A stretch of DNA of 11,542 bases from Salegentibacter sp. (GCA_024635815.1 JAGXIG010000089.1:1-11542); one strand, 5' to 3'; positions 1 through 7,446 are shown, counted from the first letter of the stretch. Notes: generated by a model from the letters alone, not told the origin. Translations and numbers: made by a program.

Positions 1-645
1 AATCGGAAAACGATCTATAGTTTCGCCTCTGTTTAGCATATTATTGATTTGAGCCTCGCTAATTTTCCAGTTCCTAAGCTTTTGTTTTGCGGCTTCAAAA
101 AGTTCCGGCTGACTTCCCCTAATCTCGGCGGCCTGCAATAATTCTTCCTGTGCGGTCACCAATTCCGGTGAATAAACGCTGGCCAAAACCTGGCCTCGAT
201 TAACTTTTTCACCAGTAAAATTTACACTCAATTGCTCAATTCTACCCGGAATATGAGTAGATTGAGTGTAAGTGTTACGTTCATCTACCTCAACTTTTCC
301 GTTAAGTCGAATTTCCTTCGAAGCACCGTTTGTACCAACAACCAGGGTCTCTACATTTGCAAGTTTCAGTGCATTTTCACTCATCACAAACATATCTGAA
401 TCCAGTTCGTTTTCATCTTCTGAAACCGGAATAAGATCCATACCACAAATTGGGCAATCTCCCGGTTCGTTTTGGCGTACCGATGGGTGCATAGAACAGG
501 TCCAGATTTGATCTTCGCTCATTTCAGAGTGATCGTGATCTTCAGCTTGTTCAACATCATTTCCTCCGCCAAAAAGCAGGTATCCAAGTAAAAGTCCCAG
601 AATAAGAATCCCGGCAGCTTTCCATATATTATTAATTCGTTTCAT
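1..645 (-). CDS. cusB: Heavy-metal efflux RND periplasmic adaptor, CusB family (3' part cut by window edge)
   Basis: The reading frame runs from an ATG at 645 to the window edge, giving 215 N-terminal residues; the rest of the gene (CusB proteins are usually about 400-550 residues) lies outside. Residues 8-25 form a membrane anchor or signal segment. Residues 31-47 are acidic and His-rich. Residues 48-73 are a heavy-metal-binding domain with the pattern WTCSMHP...CPICGMDLIP (C50, M52, H53, C64, C67, M69), as found in copper/silver adaptors. The barrel-sandwich and hairpin part begins around residue 110, with GRIEQL, GEKVNRGQVL and YSPELV, which is typical of this membrane-fusion family. The role inferred from the family is to bridge the RND pump and the outer-membrane channel and hand periplasmic metal to the pump. 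Its start codon lies inside the end of the channel gene (14-base overlap, 632-645), which implies translational coupling. Family assignment is firm; copper/silver over zinc/cobalt is an inference from the N-terminal motif. Confidence 0.93.
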   Translation of the reverse strand, partial: MKRINNIWKAAGILILGLLLGYLLFGGGNDVEQAEDHDHSEMSEDQIWTCSMHPSVRQNEPGDCPICGMDLIPVSEDENELDSDMFVMSENALKLANVETLVVGTNGASKEIRLNGKVEVDERNTYTQSTHIPGRIEQLSVNFTGEKVNRGQVLASVYSPELVTAQEELLQAAEIRGSQPELFEAAKQKLRNWKISEAQINNMLNRGETIDRFPI

Positions 646-1900
646 CGTAATTTTCAGTTTTAGCTGATAAATAATCCATTTTTGCCTGAGCTGTAAACCC
701 GGCTTTCAAGGCTTCTATTTGCTGAGTTTTTAGCATTAAAATATCCTGGTTCATTCGAAGCACTTCTTCAAAATCACCATCGTTATTACTAAAGGCCGAA
801 ATCAACAGTCTATTGGCCTGGCCAGAACTTTCCACTTGCCGTTCATAGAGTTTAAGTAGTTTCCCAGCTTTGTTTAAATCGTACACAGTTTGCTCAAATT
901 CACTTTGCAACTGATTTCTTCGAGCTTCTTTATTTTGAATTGCGGCTTCCTGCATTAATTCGGCTTCCTTTTCTGCGGCTTTATATTTCTTTCTAAAAAT
1001 TGGCAAACTCACAGAAAACATAGGCATTATCGCATCCTGCCCATTCATTGGTGGATTTGCATCTGTTCGTTTTGAAATAACCGAGTAATCTACACCAATC
1101 CCGAAATTAGGTAGACCCGCTTTTTGAGCTGTTTCTGCGCGACTTTCATAAGCCTCCCGCTCCTTATCAAATTTGGTAAGTTCAGGATGCGTTTTAAAAG
1201 CTTCTTCAGCATTAATTATTTCATTCTGAATTTCAGGATTAAAAATCAAAGTATCCTGGATGGTAACCTCGGCTTCCCTATCTCTATTCAATAATAAATT
1301 AAACTGCTTTTTTAAACTTTCTAATTGTTCTTCTTCCAGTTCAATTTCGGTTAAAGCTTCATCCCGCTTGATATCCACTCGCACCACATTCACCATTTTT
1401 GAACTTCCGCTTCTAAACTTACTAAGGGAAAGCTGACGATAGGAATCCAGAATATCCAGGTTTTCCTCTTTTAAAGAAATAGTTTTCTCGATAGCGAAAA
1501 GCTCAGCATAGGCTTTTTTTATTTCGAAAAACAAATCGGCTCGCATTGCCAAATACTCCTGGAATCGTGCTTCTGCCAGTAAATCGGCTGCTTCCCTTTT
1601 TGTTTTTAGGGTTCCAAACCACGGAAACATTTGCATAAAGCTAAACCGGGTTTCCTGGGCTCCCAAGCGGGTTTCTATCATCCTGCCAAACGCACTAACC
1701 GTTAGGGTTGGATCTGGCAGAGAAGCCACCTGTGGGGATTGCTGTAGTGCCGCCTCAAACTGTGTATAAGCCGATTGCAGCTTCGGGTTATTTTCTGCAG
1801 CGATTTGGAGATAATCTTCCAAATCCTGGGCGACCCCCACTGCTCCCCAAAGTGGGATTAGAAGCAAGCTTATGATTAATTGTTTCGAGTTTATTTTCAT
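632..1900 (-). CDS. TolC/CusC-family outer-membrane efflux protein
   Basis: This 422-residue protein starts at an ATG at 1900. A hydrophobic signal sequence covers residues 8-24 and ends VGVAQ, so cleavage by signal peptidase I near residue 24-25 is likely. There is no lipobox Cys, so unlike E. coli CusC it is probably not a lipoprotein. The rest shows the outer-membrane-factor pattern: ENNPKLQSA near residue 36, LPDPTL near 61, long amphipathic coiled-coil helices rich in Glu, Gln and Ala (about 105-210 and 305-410), and a second-half strand GVDYSV with VSLPIFRKKYKA. In the family, three copies form a trans-envelope tube that docks with the adaptor and RND pump. It sits 58 bases after cusA and overlaps cusB by 14 bases, so it belongs to the metal-efflux operon. 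No Shine-Dalgarno sequence precedes the ATG, which is normal in Bacteroidota. Confidence 0.92.
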   Translation of the reverse strand: MKINSKQLIISLLLIPLWGAVGVAQDLEDYLQIAAENNPKLQSAYTQFEAALQQSPQVASLPDPTLTVSAFGRMIETRLGAQETRFSFMQMFPWFGTLKTKREAADLLAEARFQEYLAMRADLFFEIKKAYAELFAIEKTISLKEENLDILDSYRQLSLSKFRSGSSKMVNVVRVDIKRDEALTEIELEEEQLESLKKQFNLLLNRDREAEVTIQDTLIFNPEIQNEIINAEEAFKTHPELTKFDKEREAYESRAETAQKAGLPNFGIGVDYSVISKRTDANPPMNGQDAIMPMFSVSLPIFRKKYKAAEKEAELMQEAAIQNKEARRNQLQSEFEQTVYDLNKAGKLLKLYERQVESSGQANRLLISAFSNNDGDFEEVLRMNQDILMLKTQQIEALKAGFTAQAKMDYLSAKTENYDETN

Positions 1901-1917
1901 TCTTTATGTTTTGACCC

Positions 1918-1950
1918 AGACCTCACAGGTTTTTGAAACCTGTGAGGTCT
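1918..1950. repeat. Perfect 15-bp inverted repeat between cusA and the channel gene
   Basis: Arms 1918-1932 (agacctcacaggttt) and 1936-1950 are exact reverse complements with a 3-base loop (ttg). The element sits between the cusA stop (1959) and the channel ATG (1900). In the operon's direction it is followed by GGGTCAAAACATAAAG and has no T-run, so it does not look like an intrinsic terminator there; in the plus direction it is followed by tcttttatc. From memory, closely similar palindromes (acctcacaggttt...aaacctgtgaggt) recur as intergenic repeats in flavobacterial genomes. Its function is unknown. It could stabilise the 3' end of cusA mRNA or trim downstream expression. Confidence 0.8.
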
Positions 1951-1958
1951 TCTTTTAT

Positions 1959-4900
1959 CTAATTATATTCTTCAACAACTTCGTCTGTGTCGGGGCTTGC
2001 ATTTTCCCGCCATATGGCCTGTAAAACCGGCACCACAAAAATTGTCATAATCTGGATCAGCATTCCACCGACAATTGGAATGGCCATTGGCACCATAATA
2101 TCAGATCCTTTTCCGGTTGAAGTCAATACCGGAAAAAGCGCAATTATAGTAACTGCCGTGGTCATCATTGCGGGGCGCACCCGTTTTAAACCGGCTTCCA
2201 TTACCGCTTCACGAACTTCTGAAACTGTTTTCGGATTTTTACGTTCAAAAACCTGGTGAATATAAGTTCCCATTAATACGCCATCATCGGTTGCGATACC
2301 AAACAAAGCGATAAATCCAACCCATACTGCTACGCTTAAATTAACCTCCTGCATTTGAAAAAGGCTACGCATATCAGTTCCGAACATATCAAAATCCATA
2401 AACCAACCCTGCCCATAAAGCCAAATCATAATAAAACCGCCGGCAAAGGCTACAAATACTCCTGAAAAGTGGATTGTTGATGCAATAATGCTTTTAAACT
2501 GAAAATAGAGCAAGAGGAAAATGATAATCAAACAAATAGGAATGAGGATTGCCAAACGTTCTACCGCCCGAACCTGATTTTCATAATTTCCGGAGAATTT
2601 ATAGCTCACTCCCTGTGGCACTTGCAAATCACCGGCATCAATTTTATTCTGAATATGCTGCTGAGCATCATTTACTACATTTACTTCAGCAAAGCCATCG
2701 CGTTTATCAAAAAGTACATAGCCGGTTAAAAAAGTTTCTTCACTTTTTATCATCTGCGGGCCACGTTCATATTTAAGCTCAGAAAGCTCTCCTAACGGAA
2801 TTTGAGCGCCATCTGAAGTCGGAATAAGAATGTTCTTAATACTTTCAGGATCGTCTCTTAATTCGCGTGGATATCGCACCCTAACCGGAAAGCGCTCCCT
2901 GCCTTCTACCGTTGAAGTGATTTCCATCCCACCAATCGCGGTTTCAATAGTTTGCTGTACATCTTCAATACTAAGTCCGTAGCGGGCAATCGCATTTCGA
3001 TCTATATCAATTTCCAGGTAAGGTTTTCCAACAACGCGATCGGCAAAAACAGCTTCAGATTTTACTGAAGGTACTTCCTTTAGTAATTCTTCCAGTTCCA
3101 TTCCAAAATCCTGAATGGTCCTCAAATCTGACCCGTAAACCTTAATTCCCATTGGCGCACGCATCCCGGTTTGCAACATCACAAGACGGGTTTCTATGGG
3201 TTGTAATTTTGGTGCGGAAGTTACCCCAGGAAGTTTTGTGCGTTTGGTAATTTCATTCCAAATGTCGTCGGGACTATTAATATGTTCTCGCCAGTTTCGG
3301 TAGAACCTTCCATCTTCATCTTCAATTAAATTTGAAGCGATTACATCTCGCTGAATAGCTTCACTATTAGTTAAAGTGTCCCCTGATTTCAGAATAAAAC
3401 GGTTGTCATCATCAACTTTAAAACGCTGCATCGAGCCGTCTTCCGCATGAATATATTCAGGTTTATAATTAATAATATTTTCAAACATAGAAATTGGCGC
3501 GGGATCCAGGGCGGTTTCTGCCCGACCTAATTTACCAACCGCAACCTCAACTTCAGGAATACTGGTTACCGCCATATCCAGTTGCTTCAAGGTTTTGGTG
3601 GTTTCTTCCATCCCGGCGTGTGGCATCGTGGTTGGCATAAGTAAAAAGCTACCTTCACTAAGTGATGGCATAAATTCCTTACCCACACCCGGGAAAGTAT
3701 GTGTCATCCCACTCCAAACCTGGGTTGTTCTCACATTCCAGCCAACTTTATCAAATCCGTTGGCTACAAATCCGAATAATTTTGGAAAACCAAACCAGAT
3801 CATCGCTCCAAAAAATATAATAATTACGGGCAGGCTTAGGAATTTTCCCTTATTGGTTAGACACCAATTTAAAATGGGTTCGTAGAATTTCACTACCATC
3901 ATTAACACCACCAAGGTGATACTAAGCAAAAGAATCACAAAGATATAATTGGCAAAAGCTGATTTCTGAAAGCCAAGTGGCATCCACTCTTCAGCAAGAA
4001 AGAATACGGTAACCGCAAGGATTAAACCGGGAATTACCAAATATGTGTATTTTCCGAAAAACTTTGGATTCCTGTCTTCAACAATTTTCACGATTCCAAT
4101 AAGGGTTAAAGCTAAAGGCAACCAGAAACTAAAAATAATGGCTAGAGCAATTCCTGAAACGATTAAAACGATATTCCAGATTTGCTGGGTTTTCTTTTTA
4201 TTAATTTTAATGTTGAAAAAGAAATATGACAGCATTGGCAACACAAAAACCCCGATAAGGAAAGCCGCAACCAAGGCAAAGGTTTTGGTAAAAGCCAGGG
4301 GACGGAATAATTTTCCTTCGGCATTTTCCATAAAGAACACCGGAATAAAACTCACAATTGTGGTGGCGAGTGCGGTTGTTACCGCAGGAGCTACTTCAGC
4401 GGTTGCTTTGTAGATTACTCCGGCGAGTTTATTTCCGCGGAGATCTTTATTTTCGGGCATTTCGAGCCAGCGAATGGTATTTTCAACAAACACAATCCCA
4501 ACATCTACCATCACTCCAATGGCTATGGCAATCCCGGAAAGTGCAACCACATTGGCATCTACTCCAAAATAGCGCATTGCGATAAAGGTCATAAGCACCG
4601 CAACCGGCAGTAAACTGGAAATCAAAATAGACGCCCGCAGATTTAAAACCAGAACTATAATCACGATAATACTAATAAGCACCTCGTGAGAAAGCGCTCT
4701 CTCCAGCGTGTTTATGGTTTCATTAATCAGTTGTGTTCTATCGTAAAAAGGAACTATAGTTAACTGGCTTTCGGTGCCATCGGAAAGTGTTTTAGAAGGC
4801 AAGCCTGAAGATATTTCCTGGATTTTATCTTTAGTATTTTGAATAACCGCTAAGGGATTTGAACCATACCTAGCTACAACCACACCTCCAACAACCTCAG

Positions 4901-5792
4901 CACCACCTTTATCCAAAACCCCACGACGTTCGGCAGGACCCAAACTTACCCGACCAAGGTCTTTAATAAGTACCGGAGTGTTATCATTTTCGGCAACAAC
5001 GGTATTTTCAATATCTTCAATAGATTCAATATACCCGAGCCCGCGTACCAGATATTCTACTTTATTCACTTCTAAGGTCTTTGCACCAGCATCGCGATTG
5101 GAATTTTTAACCGCCATCATCACCTGGTTGATGCCAATTCCGTAGGCTTTAAGCGCATCTGGATTTACATCAATTTGATATTCCTGTACAAAACCGCCAA
5201 TAGAAGCTACTTCTGAAACTCCTTTTGCCCCGCTTAGTCCAAGTTTCACATAATAATCCTGAACCTTGCGCAATTCATGAAGATCCCAGCCTCCGGTTAC
5301 ATTTCCGTCCTTATCCCGGCCTTCAAGCGTGTACCAAAATACCTGGCCCAAGCCGGTAGCATCGGGGCCTAAAGCGGGTTGGGCATCATCGGGTAATAAG
5401 CCGGCAGGAAGAGAATTCAATTTCTCTAAAACCCTGCTTCTGGACCAGTAAAATTCTACATCTTCTTCGAAAATGATATAAATACTGGAAAAACCAAACA
5501 TTGAAGAACTACGAATAGATTTCACTCCCGGAATTCCCAAAAGTGAACTGGTAAGCGGATAGGTAATTTGATCTTCAATATCCTGCGGAGAACGTCCGGG
5601 CCAATCGGTAAAAACAATTTGCTGATTTTCTCCAATATCGGGAATAGCATCTACCGGAACAGGATCACTTGGCAAGAATCCGGTGTCCCAATCAAAAGGA
5701 GCAGTTACCAGTCCCCAACCGATTAAAGAGACCAAAAGCAAAATGGAAACCAGTCGGTTATAAAGAAAATATTTTATAATCTTATTGAACAT
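1959..5792 (-). CDS. cusA: Heavy-metal efflux RND permease, CusA/CzcA family (long Bacteroidota form)
   Basis: I chose the ATG at 5792 (1277 residues, MFNKIIKYF...) because family members begin with this short amphipathic stretch before TM1; a TTG at 5834 would add only 14 unconserved residues. The protein is a proton-driven trimeric inner-membrane pump. Landmarks: TM1 about 16-30; VDAIPDIGENQ at 47-57; FTDWPGRSPQ and EDQITYPL at 61-80; the TM4 signature GIAIAIGVMVDVGIVFVEN with Asp430, the usual proton-relay position; a second relay-type signature GFIALFGIATDDG near 1159-1171. Met719 (LLMPTTMP) and Met769 (DPAPISMF) appear to align with metal-site methionines of E. coli CusA. It is about 230 residues longer than E. 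coli CusA, with extra hydrophobic segments at about 527-636 and a charged insertion at about 776-851. It lies upstream of the channel and adaptor genes in one operon. Substrate is probably Cu(I)/Ag(I), although CzcA-like ions cannot be excluded. Confidence 0.94.
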   Translation of the reverse strand: MFNKIIKYFLYNRLVSILLLVSLIGWGLVTAPFDWDTGFLPSDPVPVDAIPDIGENQQIVFTDWPGRSPQDIEDQITYPLTSSLLGIPGVKSIRSSSMFGFSSIYIIFEEDVEFYWSRSRVLEKLNSLPAGLLPDDAQPALGPDATGLGQVFWYTLEGRDKDGNVTGGWDLHELRKVQDYYVKLGLSGAKGVSEVASIGGFVQEYQIDVNPDALKAYGIGINQVMMAVKNSNRDAGAKTLEVNKVEYLVRGLGYIESIEDIENTVVAENDNTPVLIKDLGRVSLGPAERRGVLDKGGAEVVGGVVVARYGSNPLAVIQNTKDKIQEISSGLPSKTLSDGTESQLTIVPFYDRTQLINETINTLERALSHEVLISIIVIIVLVLNLRASILISSLLPVAVLMTFIAMRYFGVDANVVALSGIAIAIGVMVDVGIVFVENTIRWLEMPENKDLRGNKLAGVIYKATAEVAPAVTTALATTIVSFIPVFFMENAEGKLFRPLAFTKTFALVAAFLIGVFVLPMLSYFFFNIKINKKKTQQIWNIVLIVSGIALAIIFSFWLPLALTLIGIVKIVEDRNPKFFGKYTYLVIPGLILAVTVFFLAEEWMPLGFQKSAFANYIFVILLLSITLVVLMMVVKFYEPILNWCLTNKGKFLSLPVIIIFFGAMIWFGFPKLFGFVANGFDKVGWNVRTTQVWSGMTHTFPGVGKEFMPSLSEGSFLLMPTTMPHAGMEETTKTLKQLDMAVTSIPEVEVAVGKLGRAETALDPAPISMFENIINYKPEYIHAEDGSMQRFKVDDDNRFILKSGDTLTNSEAIQRDVIASNLIEDEDGRFYRNWREHINSPDDIWNEITKRTKLPGVTSAPKLQPIETRLVMLQTGMRAPMGIKVYGSDLRTIQDFGMELEELLKEVPSVKSEAVFADRVVGKPYLEIDIDRNAIARYGLSIEDVQQTIETAIGGMEITSTVEGRERFPVRVRYPRELRDDPESIKNILIPTSDGAQIPLGELSELKYERGPQMIKSEETFLTGYVLFDKRDGFAEVNVVNDAQQHIQNKIDAGDLQVPQGVSYKFSGNYENQVRAVERLAILIPICLIIIFLLLYFQFKSIIASTIHFSGVFVAFAGGFIMIWLYGQGWFMDFDMFGTDMRSLFQMQEVNLSVAVWVGFIALFGIATDDGVLMGTYIHQVFERKNPKTVSEVREAVMEAGLKRVRPAMMTTAVTIIALFPVLTSTGKGSDIMVPMAIPIVGGMLIQIMTIFVVPVLQAIWRENASPDTDEVVEEYN

Positions 5793-6001
5793 GAATGTGG
5801 GTATACATTGATAATTATTTGATTCTGAGGTCAAAAACAGAAGGAGAATAATCTGATTTCAAACCAATAAAAGGAGTCAAATTGAGTTTGATTTTGCAGG
5901 AATCCCTGGAGCTAAAAATGTTATTTTAGTTAAAAAGATTCTCGATAAAATTCCGATTTCTTCGGAATCACTCGAATTGACAAATAATTAAAAAATGTAT
6001 A
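5793..6001. other. 209-base spacer between the HYC_CC_PP gene and cusA
   Basis: No credible gene is seen here on either strand. The spacer contains the palindromic element at 5936-5982 and AT-rich sequence. On the minus strand I found no clean TAnnTTTG motif ahead of the cusA ATG, so cusA is probably read from a promoter upstream of the HYC_CC_PP gene, or from an internal promoter that does not match the consensus. Confidence 0.5.
5936..5982. repeat. Palindromic REP-like intergenic element
   Basis: The core is a perfect 7-bp stem, ATTCCGA at 5950-5956 and TCGGAAT at 5962-5968, around a 5-base loop. It is framed by an imperfect outer pair, GATTCTCGA on the left and ACTCGAATTGACA on the right. 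The frame closely resembles the gatttctcga...ctcgaaatgaca elements that are scattered between genes in many Bacteroidota genomes (recalled, not searched). Read on the minus strand, the stem is followed by TTTTATC, so a weak terminator role between the HYC_CC_PP gene and cusA is possible. Confidence 0.55.
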
Positions 6002-6394
6002 TCAAATAAGGAAAACCTGGTCTACGAGCTGAATGTCTTTGACCAGAAGGGGTGGGGAATAATCTCTAAATGGAATAATCTCCTTTGAAAAATCTTCAAA
6101 AATGAAAATATAGGAATAAGTAAAGCCGGTAAGGAAAAGTTGTTGATTTAGGTCTAGTGAATCGAATTGGTGTTTTAACTCATCCTGACCTTCTACAGCT
6201 ATTTTTTCATTGCTACAGCAGGAAGTTTCAGTGGAAGTTTCCATTTCCATGCCGCAGGTTTTGGCTTCAGCAAAAATAGCTTTATCAACTAAAAAGCTTC
6301 CGCAGAAATGTTTATCAACCGTAAAAGAAAAGGTTGAAAACAGCACTAAAAATGCCATTGCTATAGAAATGCTATGTTGAAAAGCTTTTTTCAT
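6002..6394 (-). CDS. HYC_CC_PP-family small exported Cys-rich protein
   Basis: This 130-residue protein starts at an ATG at 6394. Residues 8-25 form a signal peptide or single membrane segment (ISIAMAFLVLFSTFSF). It then shows the three marks that name the family: an HYC-type motif (here HFC, residues 29-31), a CC pair at 59-60 (SCCSN), and PP at 114-115 (YSPPLL). A further Cys47 lies in a KTCGMEME patch. The mature part should be periplasmic or membrane-attached. The biochemical function is not established. Cys, His and Met clustering together with its place as first gene before cusA suggests metal binding or sensing in the periplasm; this is inference. The family is common next to metal transport genes in Bacteroidota (recalled). 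The spacing to cusA (209 bases) is wide, so co-transcription is likely but not proven. Confidence 0.8.
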   Translation of the reverse strand: MKKAFQHSISIAMAFLVLFSTFSFTVDKHFCGSFLVDKAIFAEAKTCGMEMETSTETSCCSNEKIAVEGQDELKHQFDSLDLNQQLFLTGFTYSYIFIFEDFSKEIIPFRDYSPPLLVKDIQLVDQVFLI

Positions 6395-6400
6395 CAGTTA

Positions 6401-6408
6401 CAAAAATA
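6401..6408 (-). promoter_or_regulatory. Candidate -7 box (TATTTTTG) for the metal-efflux operon
   Basis: On the minus strand the sequence matches TAnnTTTG, the -7 element of the Bacteroidota housekeeping sigma factor. It ends 6 bases before the ATG at 6394, so the transcript would be nearly leaderless. No convincing -33 TTTG partner is present 19-21 bases upstream. Confidence 0.4.
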
Positions 6409-6460
6409 GGTAAAATTTTGATATAAAGCCTTTTCGAGTTTTTCGAAATAACTTTCAATA

Positions 6461-6904
6461 TTATGGGTTTTCCCTTTTTTTCAATCGATAATAATAAAAA
6501 GCAGGCAGTAATATAAGAATAAATATAGGATGAATTAAAAACCGTCGAACATAAAATAAGCCCATCACATTTTCTGAATTCAAATTAAAATAAAGGACAC
6601 TGAATGTTGCCAGACCAATTCCAAAAAGTAACGCAAAAAGCAATGCTGCAAATTTTACAATATTCTTATCGCGAAAACTAACAAAAAGGATCACCAGGGA
6701 AATTAAAGTATTAAGCCAGTAGCGAAAACTAATGTTCAGCAACAATTTTGAAAAATTAATTTCGGGGACTTCCATCGCTAAATGCCCGCCATAACGATAA
6801 AAATCAATTAACGGATCGTAAAAAAGCTGATGTTCAAAAAGCCTTACCAAAACCAGTAAAACAACTAAAACCCCAATTCCCAAAAGCCTTATAAATTGCT
6901 TCAT
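6461..6904 (-). CDS. Exosortase F system-associated membrane protein
   Basis: This 147-residue protein starts at an ATG at 6904, inside the ATGA overlap with the stop of xrtF, so the two are translationally coupled. It has about four hydrophobic segments (7-22, 62-78, 84-104, 124-140). Distinctive conserved-looking patches are RLFEHQLFYDP (21-31), RYWLNTLIS (61-69) and FYVRRFLIHP (117-126), followed by a hydrophobic stretch ending PAFYYYR. These match the family named for always lying next to exosortase F in Flavobacteriia (TIGR04127, recalled). Its biochemical role is unknown. Constant adjacency implies that it works with XrtF in the inner membrane, perhaps as an assembly or substrate-handling partner; that is inference. 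It has no catalytic motif I can recognise. Confidence 0.88.
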   Translation of the reverse strand: MKQFIRLLGIGVLVVLLVLVRLFEHQLFYDPLIDFYRYGGHLAMEVPEINFSKLLLNISFRYWLNTLISLVILFVSFRDKNIVKFAALLFALLFGIGLATFSVLYFNLNSENVMGLFYVRRFLIHPIFILILLPAFYYYRLKKRENP

Positions 6905-7446
6905 ACTTTCTGTTTTCGGCTATAAATACGCACCCAGATTATCCAGAGCAAAAATACGGTGCCGTAGATAATTAACGGGAAAATGATGCTGTGTAGAAAT
7001 TCGGTATATTCAGTATATTCATAAATCCCAACCGCCAGAATAGCTATTCTAATAATATTCATCGCATAAATAATTACAGCTCCTGCCAATAAATAGAACA
7101 ATGTTACTTTTAGCCTTCCGAAGAATGAAAGTACAAAAGCAGCAAAAAGAATGATTATACTAATCGCATTGCACCCCTCTACGATCCTGGCCAGGTAAAC
7201 TTCATTCACAATAAGTTTCATGGAAAGTTCTGACTGGTGTGGCAAAATTTGCGCATTATACCCAAAACTATTTATTAAAGCTTCACTTTGCTTTGCAACG
7301 AGATGGGTAAAATAGTCAGGGTAATAAACCGGAGATCTAAAAAACTCTAAATAGAGATTATAGATTAGAGTGAAAACCAGGTAACTTCCCAAAAACATAA
7401 AAATGAAACGAAGTACCGATTTGTATTTAACGAATAACTTTAGCAA
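6901..7446 (-). CDS. xrtF: Exosortase family protein XrtF
   Basis: This 181-residue multi-pass membrane protein is a transpeptidase-like cysteine protease of the exosortase/archaeosortase superfamily. The expected catalytic triad is present: Cys92 in EGCNA, Arg133 in NIIRI, and His152 in LHSIIFP, each at the start or end of a hydrophobic helix. The N-terminal patch KYKSVLRFIF (7-16) and YYPDYFT (41-47) fit the flavobacterial XrtF type (TIGR04128, recalled). The start is a TTG at 7446: an in-frame TAA lies a short way upstream, no ATG lies between, and beginning at the next ATG (residue 17) would delete the family's conserved N-terminus and half of TM1. Known exosortases cleave C-terminal PEP-CTERM-like tails and transfer the protein to a surface anchor. 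No such tail protein is encoded in this window, so the substrate is unknown. Confidence 0.9.
   Translation of the reverse strand: MLKLFVKYKSVLRFIFMFLGSYLVFTLIYNLYLEFFRSPVYYPDYFTHLVAKQSEALINSFGYNAQILPHQSELSMKLIVNEVYLARIVEGCNAISIIILFAAFVLSFFGRLKVTLFYLLAGAVIIYAMNIIRIAILAVGIYEYTEYTEFLHSIIFPLIIYGTVFLLWIIWVRIYSRKQKV

Noticed and set aside
272..511. Open frame on the plus strand opposite the CusB adaptor gene
   Set aside because: It is antisense to the conserved metal-binding domain and barrel region; its Ser/Phe-rich composition is typical of a shadow frame.
1987..4585. Several open frames on the plus strand opposite cusA (for example 1987-2259, 3595-3885, 4045-4413)
   Set aside because: All lie antisense to a full-length conserved gene, resemble no family, and have no promoter motif; they are shadows of its codon use.
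5793..5834. A longer cusA starting at TTG 5834
   Set aside because: It adds 14 residues unlike any RND N-terminus, and the ATG at 5792 starts the usual short helix before TM1.
6424..6447. TTTCGA...TCGAAA 6-bp inverted repeat after the exosortase partner gene
   Set aside because: The stem is short and AT-rich with no T-run in the direction of transcription; it could be chance and is not called a terminator.
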